Assembly: GCA_030407005.1 (NCBI GenBank)
Contig: JAUDYN010000005.1
Span: 3,038,001 to 3,102,000, forward strand
Reading direction: 5' to 3'
Origin: Desarmillaria ectypa
Lineage: Eukaryota > Basidiomycota > Agaricomycetes > Agaricales > Physalacriaceae
Length of the DNA: 64,000 nucleotides
The notes under the pieces were generated by a model. That model saw only the letters and a program-made list of their open reading frames with translations. It did not search any database and was not told the origin of the DNA. Within the stretch, counting starts at the first letter, position 1. Each line of letters opens with the position of its first letter. The translations under genes were made by a program, and so were the position numbers. Positions 11,894 to 22,700 of the stretch are shown piece by piece.

Positions 11894-11913
11894 GTGGTGG
11901 TGGTGGTGGTGGT
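11894..11913. repeat. GTG/CAC trinucleotide microsatellite
   Basis: Six to seven tandem GTG units just upstream of the preferred thioesterase start. Read on the minus strand it would encode a polyproline tract (PPQPPPPPP) if the upstream ATG at 12020 were used. Confidence 0.8.
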
Positions 11914-12728
11914 TGCGGTGGAAGGTGAGAGTCGCCGGTGACCGGCCCCAGCATGAACCGGTCTTTCCAAACAGGCACTTGCCAAACAACGCGGCTTCCG
12001 AAGTTGGAACCCCAACTCATAGTCGCCTGTCCTCTGCTGCGGTGACTTTTCCATTGAAAACGTGATTCATTGATAACGATAATCGACTCTCATATGATAC
12101 TGGCAACTGTATGGATGTCTGGGAGCCTGCCGGTTTGTCGCATTAACTGCCGGAGCTCGAGCTGTTCAATTCCGGATTGTGGCACTAGGACCAGTAGCGT
12201 GACTTACAATTACCCTGGCGATATCACTCTGAGTTACCACTAAATCGCCCGGTCGGAGCACAGAAGATGTTCCTTTATGGATTCCATGTGCTCCAAAAAC
12301 ATCGATAGCCCGGTGCATATCGTTCGTATCTTGTTAGGCCTCCACGATTTCAGTAGCTGGGTCTGTACTATACGGTTCAAAAAGTGCGCTTTCACCTCTA
12401 CTTGTATGCCTTCCACACATACGAGTAGCTTAAACTATAAATCTGAGAAAACACTGTGTCCGTCATTGCGAAGATTTCTAACTATTGCCCCGTCATACTA
12501 GAAAATGCGTTAATAAGCTTTCGTCTTAACGCCACGGCATGCGGCAAAAGATCACTTTTTGTGCTAATAATATCTCCTTCCCAATGTGATTATCTATCTA
12601 TATGTGTGCTCTTCTTCTTCTCTGACACTGCTGGATACTCGGATGTTTGACAAAACACACCAGGTGATCTCGCAATGGGTTACATTTAAACGAAGCCACT
12701 GTATCATTTATCCCTCAACAAGTTAGCC
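11914..12728. other. Divergent intergenic region
   Basis: Lies between the thioesterase (-) and the carboxylesterase (+). It contains the in-frame 5' extension of the thioesterase up to 12020, probably leader sequence. No other gene was found. Confidence 0.5.
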
Positions 12729-14861
12729 ATGTTTCTCATCGGTCAACTTGCCTTATTCGCACTCCTCTGCTTTAATCGAGTCACAAGAGGACTGTCGAAT
12801 GCGACTGTCGTTCTTGACTGTTCGTATCTTATGACTTTCGTCCCCGTCACCTTGTAATTATATCCCGTTTAGATGGTACCTTTAAGGGGGCAACCAACAA
12901 AACCTCCGGCATCGTATCCTACCTTGGAGTTCGGTTCGCTGACCCGCCTATCGGAGATTTACGGTGGCGTGCACCCGTCTCTCCGCCGTCAACACACCTC
13001 GGAGAAGTCGATGCTACCAGCGTAAGCAACCTTCTCAACGTCAATCAATGTCAACTAACATATAACATAGTACGGTCCGACCTGTATCTCGACGTCACAG
13101 TCGTCGACAGTAAATTTCAAGAAGACATCGGAAGACTGTCTCTTCGGAAACGTATGGTCCACTGCGATTGCTCTACAGCTATATTGACAATGACAATATG
13201 TATACGTAGGTTTACGTGCCGATTGGTACTAACACATCTAATCCTTTGCCTGTACTGGTGTTTTGGCATGGCGGTGGCTACCAAGGCGGCAACTCACACT
13301 CGTACACCCCTGAATGGCTCATGCAGTCATCCGTGGACCCGTTTGTTTTCGTGACATTCGAGTACCGACTAGGCCAATTTGGTTTTCTTGGTAAATGTCA
13401 CGATAAAGCTTTACTATTTACTTGTTAGCTCACGCCGGTAAATCAGGTGGCTCTCTGCTCGCAGCAGATGGCGTGATCAATGCCGGACTACTTGACCAGG
13501 TGAGCGTTTGTTCAATTGATTGCTAGGCACCTGACGATGCTCGCGTAGCGTGCTGCTCTTCAGTGGGTCCAGCGTTATATAGGCCAGTTCGGAGGTGATT
13601 CGAGGTATGTGAACCATCCCATCTAGCTTTATATCATGCTGAGAAAATGCCCATGTCTTCAGTCGTGTAACCATATGGGGCCAGTCTGCAGGAGCAGGTT
13701 CGACAATGTTCCAAGTAAAATGTCCATTTTTAGTGTCTGCTTCATAGCCTCAATTAGTTCACTCTAGGTTATGGCAAACGGTGGTGAGAATGAGGGGTTA
13801 TTTCACGCGGCAATGGGAGACAGTCCATCTATGAATTACATGCCTCTTTACAATGATAGTTATCCCGAGGAATTGTTCTCACAATTCGCATCGCTTGCGT
13901 ACGTTGTAACTCTATCTATCACTGAGATGGTCCAACCTATTCTTTCATAGTGGTTGCGGAGGGCTAGGAAGCGATACGTTGAAGTGCCTGCGAGCTGCAA
14001 ATAGTAGCGTGCTCACAGTGGCGGGTAACGCGACTATCGACCAGCGAGCGTCGACTTTGTATCCATTTGCTCCTATCGTTGATGGTACTTTTATCCGCGA
14101 AGGACCAGTAGAGGCATTTACCAATGGCCGATTTGCACAGGTCCCTGTTTTCTACGGGTATGTTCACAAATATTGCACACCCCTATTGCACTGATAGAAA
14201 AGCAAAAGATCCAATACCAACGATGGAGCAAATTGGTCGGCAGAGGTCCACGACCCAGCCGCGAACACCTCCACATCGAATGCCACAGAAACAACAACGT
14301 TCAATTTCATCCGAGGCCAATATAGCAACTTCACCCGCAAGTCTTTCGATAAGGCACTTGAATTGTATCCCATCGAGGATTACGACTCTCTCGTGCTGCA
14401 GGAGCAGCAGATGTACGGGGAGATGAGGTACATCTGCACCGCCATACTCGTCGCTAGAAGCGCAGCCGACACAGGTCTTGACGCATATCTTTACCACTAT
14501 GACAACCCCCATCTTGGCGACTACCATCATTACGAGCTCCAGGCGCTGTTCTCGTCAGAAGAGCCTGATCGTACGCCTAATGATAACGACGAAGCACTCT
14601 TTAAGACTATGAGGGAATACTGGACCTCGTTTTCCACTTCTGTAGTTCCGACAGCAGGATCTGCGGCGCCGAACTGGCAGGTCCGTACATTTACTTGTTG
14701 TCTGGACCAAATTTATGTGACTTTTGTAGATGACATCATTGAGTGACGGAAGGCAGCGAATGCTTTTGCAGCCTGGCAGTATTCATTTGGAGGATGTTAC
14801 AGATGGATTAAACGAACGGTGCAAATTTTGGCATAGTTTATCTAACGAACTACGAACATGA
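12729..14861 (+). CDS. Secreted type-B carboxylesterase / lipase-like (alpha/beta hydrolase)
   Basis: ATG at 12729 begins a signal peptide (MFLIGQLALFALLCFNRV). The mature protein has the type-B landmarks in order: YLGVRFADPPIGDLRWRAP, a SEDCLFGNVYVP block, the oxyanion-hole motif HGGGYQGG (about 13,270), FEYRLGQFGFL, the nucleophile elbow TIWGQSAGAGS (about 13,680), and a GDYHHYELQALF block with the likely catalytic His (about 14,520). Several short introns all join in frame, for example donor gtaagc after DATS and acceptor before YGPTC. After the intron at about 14,158-14,209 the sequence reads FYGSNTNDGANWSAEVHD, where the third triad residue would be Asp in place of the usual Glu. The end is KFWHSLSNELRT with TGA at 14859. 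Substrate cannot be inferred. Confidence 0.88.
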
Positions 14862-15517
14862 TTCTCGTGCGATTTACCCATGTGTAGAATGACAAATAGC
14901 AAAGTATTCGAGAAAGCATCTTGATTTCTGACGAGATTTGAGCTAACCCAACTAATAAGTGCAGTTGGTAGGCGTGGTCACAGCCTAAGAGCAATGGAGC
15001 TGGACGGAAAGCAGGAGCGAAAGAAAATGGCGGGCTGTGTAGCTAGTACCAGGAATTATCTTCAATCTAGTTGGAAAGGGTTCATAAAGACGTCGGGGTA
15101 TAAAATCTGGCCGTTGACTCCACGAGAACGTCATATCGTGCTACCTTGACATTGGAAGTTCTTGAAGATATTTCAAAACATTACGAGACTAGCCTTGGTT
15201 TTCAATTTTCAATTTTCAAACACCATTTCAACACCCCATGCCATCGAAAAAAGTAACGTTATTTCAATCATGCCACTTAACCTGGCAAATTCTCCAAATA
15301 TGTGGATGTTTTAACTGTCTTTTAGTACGTAGAACTGTTCAAGCTCTGAAGCATTTGACGATAGCGCGTTGTGGGTCCTTGTGGACTCCGACGCCGAAAT
15401 TAACGATCGTACACGTGAGAGGGTGTCACGGCGTTACGTTACAGCCTCCTCAAAGGCTTGCGCATTTTCCCTCTTCCGATCAACATCCAACACGTTCGTA
15501 GTCCCAACTATCACCTC
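14862..15517. other. Intergenic
   Basis: No gene seen. A short tandem ttttcaatt repeat occurs at about 15,199-15,218, shortly before the RSC7-like ATG; it may be promoter sequence. Confidence 0.5.
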
Positions 15518-17247
15518 ATGAAGTCAGGCAGCCTGCCTAAAATAATTATCAAGCCTCGTGCACCACCACCGCCACCAGAAACAGAACCGGAGGAGCTCGT
15601 CGAAACAGAGAGCGACGGTGAAGCTGAAGTTGAAGTTGAGGGCGAGGGTGGAGACACTGAGGAAGCGGATAACGAAGAAGGTGGCACCGAGGATGCTCCC
15701 ACGCCATCCAGCGAGATCCGTGTCATTAAACGGGGACGGGGGCGACCGCGAGGGAGAGGGCGGGGCGCCAACATTGCTGCTGCCACTGCTGCTCCGCCGA
15801 CTCGAACACGGGGAAGGGGGAGACCACGGGGGAGAGGCAGGCCGCCGCGTGGGTCCATAACGATTAAGCTGCCGAAGAGAGGCGAAGATGACGGTGATGT
15901 TGGGACGGGCGGTGAAGGAGAAGGCGAGGACGAGGCTGATATGGAAGTCGTTGAAGAGGCGAAGGAGAAACTCGCACCTCTGGGCGGGGGAAAGCCGTTT
16001 CGGAAAATACAAGGACAGGTCTGTATTATCGAAGGCGACGAGTTCGTCACGCCCGACGACCCGAAAGGCGACGAGAAGATCGATAAATGGGGGAATCTCC
16101 TCGGAGGTCCGTCAGTTTATGATGTTTACAGGTGGCGTACTCAATGGAATTAGGACGGAAATTCAAGGCAAATACATTTATTCTTCCCAATCGTCATGAG
16201 AAACGGCTCTATATGCTCGCCATCGACGCGGCGCGGACCTCAGGCTTCCGAGATTCGCTGTATTATTTTCGTCGGAATCCTCTTGCGTTCAAACTCAACG
16301 CGACGCAGCCAGAAAAAGACTATCTGATTGGGGAAGGAAAACTTGGTTCACACCTCCGCACAAGGAGCGTTACTCTCATCACTGCACGTAGCGCGTTCAA
16401 GCTGCATGGAAGCAAGATGGTATTAGGTACGTGTATGGCTATCGTGGCTTGGGAAGCACCGCTGAATCGCGTCTTACAGGCGGTAGATGGGTGACAGACG
16501 ATTATTATGAAGAAAAGACACTTCGAGAGATAGCTGAACGAGGGATTAAACCGGGCGACATAGTTGGAGACCTTCCTGATCCAAACGCTCAAACAACTGA
16601 GGCCGCGTCCCGACTTGATCGTGCAAACCCCCAAAGTGGTGGTGGTGGGCTAGGAATATATCGAGCTGGTGGGCCCACAACAATATTCGGCGGCAGCGGC
16701 TGGGGACCATTCAGTGATGGACCGTTAAACGCAGTCAGGAAAAGTCTACTCAGTAGAGATGGTGTGAAGGAGGATAACTGGATGTGGATGATGGCACAGC
16801 GGGTGCTTGAAAGCGATGAAGAGTTGGCCAAGTGGAGACAGAACAGACTGAAGCTTGGTGGTGGATTGGGAACGACGAAGGAAGAGGATGCTGAGCCTTT
16901 GAAGAAGAAGAGGAAGGCCTCTTCGGAAGATCCCCTACCCCTGGGTGTGTACGAGCCTCATACCGGGAATGTTTTCTGCAAGTTCTTCTTTATTCTCGTA
17001 CTTGCTTGCTCTGACTACGTGCGGTTTAGATCGCTCGAATACACAACCGACGCGAAGTCGATTGGAAGTGGACCATACTGTCAACCCCGTGCTTGGGGGA
17101 ACAAAGGCTGGGAATATGGCTTGGGGTCTGGCTTGGGTTGATACAATTATGGAACCTCAGATAGAGGACGAGAATGCGTATGAAAGAGAACGATTACTGA
17201 AAGAGGCTGATGAGCATAATGTTTCTCTTGGTATGGAGATTGATTAA
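15518..17247 (+). CDS. RSC7/Swp82-family chromatin-remodelling complex subunit
   Basis: Fungal RSC7 (Npl6) and Swp82 are accessory subunits of RSC and SWI/SNF remodellers in the nucleus. The start is the ATG at 15518 (MKSGSLPKIIIKPRAPPPPP). An acidic region follows, then two AT-hook-like stretches (RGRGRPRGRGRG at about 15,725-15,770 and TRGRGRPRGRGRPPRGS at about 15,800-15,855). The conserved core is GDEKIDKWGNLLGGRKFKA, then LPNRHEKRLYMLAIDAARTS, GFRDSLYYFRRNP, KLHGSKMVLGGRWVTDDYYE and, near the C-terminus, TQPTRSR...LGGTKAG...AWGLAWVDTIME. Introns lie at 16107-16153 and 16427-16479. A third intron, 16978-17029, has a GC donor (gcaagt). Only this splice restores HTGNVFYRSNTQPTRSR in frame. 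The protein ends VSLGMEID. Confidence 0.88.
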
Positions 17248-18125
17248 CGTATCGATGAGTATCGTCGCTGTTAATTGGATTCGCTGCTATGATTGGTGGC
17301 TGATTTTTTCCCATCGTGATTTTTGTCAAAGAAACATATCGATTGGAACTTTCAGTGTTCTCCTTCTGGGCCATAGTCGTATTGTATTCAATGCCTGAAA
17401 ATAGCACAGACTAATCCCACGGAGCCTTCTGATTTCAATCAATGTTGTACTCATTGGGGTTTTTCCTCCCAAAGTCCGAAGATCCCACAAGAAGGCCCCG
17501 TCCGCTGCACACTCAGAGTAGTGCTGTTCAATGAGTGGGAACTTGGGAGAAGACAACGAATTTTCGCAACCTTGCGTAAAGATGCAAACTTAGCAGTCAA
17601 TAGCATTTGCATGCGTGAAATGCTTCGGTTGCTGATACATTGTCGGGGCTGACTCACGTTGACACCTTTTACTTGACATCAAGAAAAAGGTGTCTTGAAA
17701 GTAGAAAGTGTACTGTCCTTTCGTCCTCAAACGCAACGACAGAGTCAACTTTCTGTTTACGCACGGCAACAGTTCGTCCCGGATAAGTGACTTCTTGATT
17801 CTGGACCTTCATCTTACACATATATTTTCCCCCTCCATCTGCCCCGCCCCCTCCTTCCGTAAGAGCCCAGGAAATTTCGAGAAAGTCACATTTTTCGCTA
17901 AGTTGTTTTTGGTGCGAACATATAAACCGAACTGAAATACTTGAAGACCATAATAACCAATAGCATTATTGACAGACTAGATCACATATACCCTACAACA
18001 GAGATCATAAATGTATCCTACACTATACCCTACAACAACATAGACCCGAAATATATTATATACCCTAAGAAAGCTTGGTCCCAAAAATATCCTACAAAAA
18101 AGAACCACTAGTATGTACAGTAAAA
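17248..18125. other. Intergenic between convergent genes
   Basis: Tail-to-tail spacer between the RSC7-like gene and the F-box gene. It holds a 10-bp perfect inverted repeat (gacacctttt 17661-17670 with aaaaggtgtc 17685-17694) and a 14-bp direct repeat tataccctacaaca at 17987 and 18024. No gene was seen. Confidence 0.5.
17661..17694. repeat. Small perfect hairpin (10-bp stem, 14-nt loop)
   Basis: gacacctttt at 17661-17670 pairs with aaaaggtgtc at 17685-17694. It sits in a convergent 3' spacer and might help transcript ending; this is inference only. Confidence 0.4.
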
Positions 18126-19284
18126 TTAGTTTCCAGACACGTCCAGCACACCCGCGCGCCTAAGCCGAGGGAACGCGCACTCAATAGCCTTGGCGCTCAC
18201 CCGAGGATGTTTAGCAGTTACCACCACCTTCCTGACAGGCAGCCGCGCCAAGGCAGTGTCGAGGTCCATCCACATCTTGTCTCCAAGATCCAACAAAGAC
18301 TTGGCTACCAGCTCCAAACTGACCTCCTCAAGCATTCGCATCTCAGACTGGCTGAAGAGCTCGGTCCACCAAGCGACGATACTTGAGAGAGACCAAGGAA
18401 GCTCAGACAAAACGCATGTCGTCAGGCATATTCGACGAACGCGGGGAAATGTTACCGATTCATTGTATGCTTTCTACATGTCAGCGGAACAATTGGAAAT
18501 GGAAGTGCCAGAACTCACAAAGAGGAGAAGCAGGCGCAAACGAGAGCGACTCGAGAGTAGCAATCTTCAAAAACTCTTGCAATGGCTTGTTGTCCCACCA
18601 CGAATACGTGTGGACTGCTAAATGTCGAAGCTCCGACGCGTCTATCCTCCTGAGGACGTGCAATGTATCCGTCAGGACCTCCGGTTTGAGCGTGAGGGAT
18701 AAAGAGCGCAAGCGAATACCCGGAGTCACAGGACCATCTATGTCCACGGGTACAGGCGTTCGTGGAAGGGTCTGGAACAGCGCAAGATCCGTTAACACCG
18801 TCGACTTGGCAAACAATGAGAAGATGCGCTGTGTGCTGCCGGAGAAGATGAGCGAGTTGAGTTCGAGACAGGCGACACGAGTCATGGTTGTCTCCAATGC
18901 CGCCCGGATGTCCAGAGGCATGTCCTCCCAGACGACGCGACCACTGCCCCGGATCGTCAGGCTCCTAAGATTCGAAAGCCTAGATAGGATCCATGACAAT
19001 TTGGTATCTCTGTCATGGGGCCTCACGCATATAGTCACCTCCCTGACGTGCGATGCGATATGGGGCGACGCCGAGAGCAGCTGGTGGAACTTGTGTACAG
19101 TATTCACGGGAGGCTTGCCAAAGCTGGAATCGAGCTGAATACGAGAGAACAGCCGCGCTTGGGCAAACGCGTGCCAGTTGCGACACACGACAGAACAAGA
19201 AAAGAGGTCTGCAGGGGTGTCGAGCTCGTCGAACATGCTGTCGACGAGTTCCATGGGTACGATGGTGTGCTTAAGCAAGGCCAT
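18126..19284 (-). CDS. F-box protein with leucine-rich C-terminal region
   Basis: F-box proteins are substrate adaptors of SCF ubiquitin ligases, binding Skp1. ATG at 19284 gives MALLKHTIVPMELVDSMFDE, followed by DTPADLFSCSVVCRNWHAFA and RLFSRIQL. This is an F-box of the kind expanded in Agaricomycetes, at residues about 8-50. The remainder has repeated Leu-rich segments (LSRLSNLRSLTI, LELNSLIFSG, LRRIDASELRHLAV, LEEVSLELVAKSL). One 49-nt intron, 18470-18518, has donor gtgagt and acceptor aaag. It joins FAPASPLS to YNESVTFPRVRRICLTTCVL in frame. The end is GVLDVSGN. The codon at 19341 is TTG, not a start. The substrate is unknown. Together with RBX1 at 32.7 kb it belongs to the same broad SCF pathway, but no linkage is implied. 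Confidence 0.82.
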
Positions 19285-19713
19285 GTTCTGGAGAAACGAA
19301 TGAGCGACGAACAGCAGCGAAATTGGAGAATTACCGAGCAATTACTACGACGCCAGTGAGGAGAAGTGAAGGAGGCCAGAACGGATTGAGTGCAAGGTCA
19401 TAGTAAGTAGTAGCACGGAATCATATATGTCCGAGTTAGAATTACCCGTTAGATTGCGCCGGGCCCCTTATTAAAACCGGACGGAACCATATATGCCCAC
19501 CACCTAATCTCCACAGAAAAACAAGCTTGGCAGTCATAGAGTATAGAAACAACATTAAAATTTCTTAGCAGTGTACTTTACACACATACGAGACAAGAAA
19601 ACATAATCTGAGGGAATAAATGCATACCGGTATAAAATGTCGTGAGATGGGCGTAAATTATCGTAGATGAAAGCAAAAGTCTAATAAGATGCACAAAGAC
19701 CGCGCCTAACTCC
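19285..19713. other. Intergenic
   Basis: Spacer between the F-box start and the giant gene's stop, both on the minus strand. AT-rich, no gene seen. It contains the F-box promoter on its left side. Confidence 0.5.
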
Positions 19714-22700
19714 CTATCGGATGATTGAACCTCGTGGTGACCTTGGCCCAAACAACCCCGGACTACCTTGATCAGGGACGAGTAACTGAGGCTCGATGCT
19801 CGGAGGAGTGGGTACTAAGTGCGGCTCGGCTAGGGGAAAAAAATCAGTTCACGTGCTGGGAAGCCAAGCATTTGACTACTCACGTTGCCATTGCGCCCAC
19901 GAACGTACTTGAGCGCGTGGATCCGGTCCGGGCGGGGGAGCAGCAGGAGGTGGTGGTCCACTATCTCTCTTCTTTTTCTTACTGGGCCGGACATTGACGG
20001 TCCTCCAACCAGGTCGTGCGGGAGGAACTTCTGGAGGCGGCATGGGCTCGGGCGGTGGTGGTGGCGGTGGTGGAGGCGCAGCGGAAGGAGGCGCCCAATC
20101 AGCATCAAATTCACCTCCAGGACCGTACTTGGACTTCGTGGTCAGCAAGAAACCGATTTCGCTGATAAAACTTAGTTAGACATATGATAAATAAAGTGAT
20201 AAATGAGACGTACTGTTGAAGTCCACGTCGCTCTTCTCGGAGTTTTCCTACTTCACCCAGCAAAATACGGACTTCTGATGCCAAAGCCTTACTGAACTCA
20301 TCAAGATACTACGGACAACGAACAATCAGTATAGGATCTTCAAAATAAACCGTGCAATCGCACCCCTTGGACGTTGAATGGTACTTGTTCATTCGCAGTT
20401 TGGCGAACCGCATCAACAGTCTCTTGATGGTGTCTAGCACAGTCAGCCATCCAAGCTACGAACAGTAAAGTCAACCTCCGTACAACCATAATACATTATT
20501 GATACTCACTTTCGGAAAGCGACCGCAGAAGCTCTTGCTGCTCCCGATTCTGCTCTTTCAGTTGTTCAATAATTTGCTCCGGCCCTATTAAGAGAAGGAA
20601 CGTAAGTTCAAGAAAATACAGACACGAAAAACGACTTGCCAGGTTTGCCTGCGGCAGCTTCCTTGTCCGCTTTTTGCTCCTCCCGGCATTCATTCACCAT
20701 CTCTTCAATCCGCTTCAAAAGAACGAACATCTCGGTTGTATCACCCTTCTTCTCTCCCCTCCTCGCTTCTTTATCTGCCCACCTCTCCTCATCCTTTGCC
20801 TTCTTTTCTTCACAGCACTGCTTCTGCTCATTCATCATGTTCTGCAAAGCCTCCAAGCCCGCATTCAAACTAGTGAATCCATCTGTCAGTTCCTTGCTAG
20901 CCTCTTCACGCTGCTCCAGCAACTCAGCTGACCGCTGGGCTTTTTCAGCCTCCATCTCCTCCCTCATCCTGGTCATCTCATTCTCCAACTCACGAATCCT
21001 CGCGTCCTTCTCCTCAACCAACTTGACTCGCTCAGCGTCGAGTTCCGCTCTCGCACGCTCAAGGTCCTCCCGAACTTGCGCACGTTCCTGCTCCCCCTGC
21101 TCCCTCTCTCTCTCTAATTCGGCTCTCATCTCATCTCTTTCCATTTTAACGATATCCCGGAGGTCCTCGGAATGCCTAGACATCGCCTCCTGGGTCGCAG
21201 CCTGGATGGAATGCAGCGAGAGACCGTCATCTTCACGCACTGATTCGGGTGGTGGTGGCGGTGGGGGGACGTCGGGAACAGGCTCAACGGCAGGAGGCTG
21301 GGGCGGAGCCTCAAGTCGACTTTCAAGTGCACTCAATAAAGCATCACGAGCTTCTTGCGCTTCAGCATTCCTACGCTGCTCGGCATCTTGGAAGATCCGA
21401 TCTCGTTCACCTTCGCTTTCCATAAACCGATTATCACGATCAGTCTCTGCCTCATCGGCATGTCTCGCGACATCCTGTAGTCTGTCCTCCAACTCGTCAA
21501 GATTAGCGAAGCGTTCGGCAATCCCTTGATCAATGACTGGAGTCGCCTGGCCTTGCGTTTGATCCCCTACTCTCGCCTCTTGATCACCGCCTCTTGATCC
21601 TGGAACCCCGCCTCTCGATCCTGGAACATCTCCTCTCGATCCTGGAACATCCCCTACCGACTCTGGATAACCTCCTCTCGACTCTGCATCGCCCTCTCTT
21701 GGTGAAGAACCCCGTGCTCTTGGTGGCATGGGGGCCGGAGGCGGGGTAATACTGCGATACGAGCTTCCCGAACCGCCTGGAGTGGGTATTGGTTTAGGTG
21801 TTTCCGAACGAGGCCTAGGAGTTGCCGAACGGGAACGTCCAGGAGACGGTGAACGGGCTGCTGTTCGAGTGGGCGTACGAGATGCTGCTCGGGAGGGCGT
21901 ACCATGAGTTGGAGGCGGGACATGACGTGGCGGTGGTTCGCGAGGGACTTCGGCAAGTCCAGGGTGAGGTACTACATCAGGAACAGGCGATGTACTGGGA
22001 GAGGCGTTAGTTTCTCTTGGATAATCTTCACGAGGAACTGCGGGAGGAACACCAGGTGTCCTATGAGGGTCTTGATAAGGATCAATGGGCATTCCACGAG
22101 GGCTTTCGGGAGGTACAATCGGCCTCTCATGAAAGGGTGCAGGTGTACCGTAAGGGACTCCACGGGAGTCAGCGGGCAGTCCATGACCAAGTGATTCTGG
22201 TTCATGAATATGCGAGGGTGCGGGTGTACCGTAAGGGACTCTACGGGGGTCAGCAGGCAGTTCATGACCAAGCGATTCTGGTTCATGAATATGCGAGGGT
22301 TCGGGAGGAGCGTATCTATGGTCATCACCATAGTCATCGAAGGGCGTATGAACGCGAGTGCCAGCATGGGACCGAGCGGAGGACAGAGAGGGCGACGAAA
22401 CACGAGTTGGAGGACGGGACGGAGAGTGCGCAATACGAGTTGGCGTACGTGTCGGAGCACGACTTTCATAAGTTACGTCGCCAGGGGGTCTTTGTGCCGG
22501 TGTTTCGTGAACAGGTTGGGGTATGTACATTGGTGCGCCAGGCTCATGTCTTCCATAGGAAGGCGACCGTGAGGCTAAAAATAAAATAAAAATTAACAAA
22601 ATATATTCTGAGACACTAAACAAGAACTTACGACTTCGACTGGGCGGCACTACAATCGCCGGTACACTACCATGGGAATACGTCGGAGAAGACGATCGGG

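Noticed and set aside
15458..15517. Upstream start for the RSC7-like protein
   Set aside because: The codon at 15458 is TTG; the first ATG in frame is 15518.
20636..21529. 297-codon open frame on the plus strand
   Set aside because: Antisense shadow of the giant gene's coiled-coil exon; Ser-rich composition is the complement of its Glu/Arg codons.
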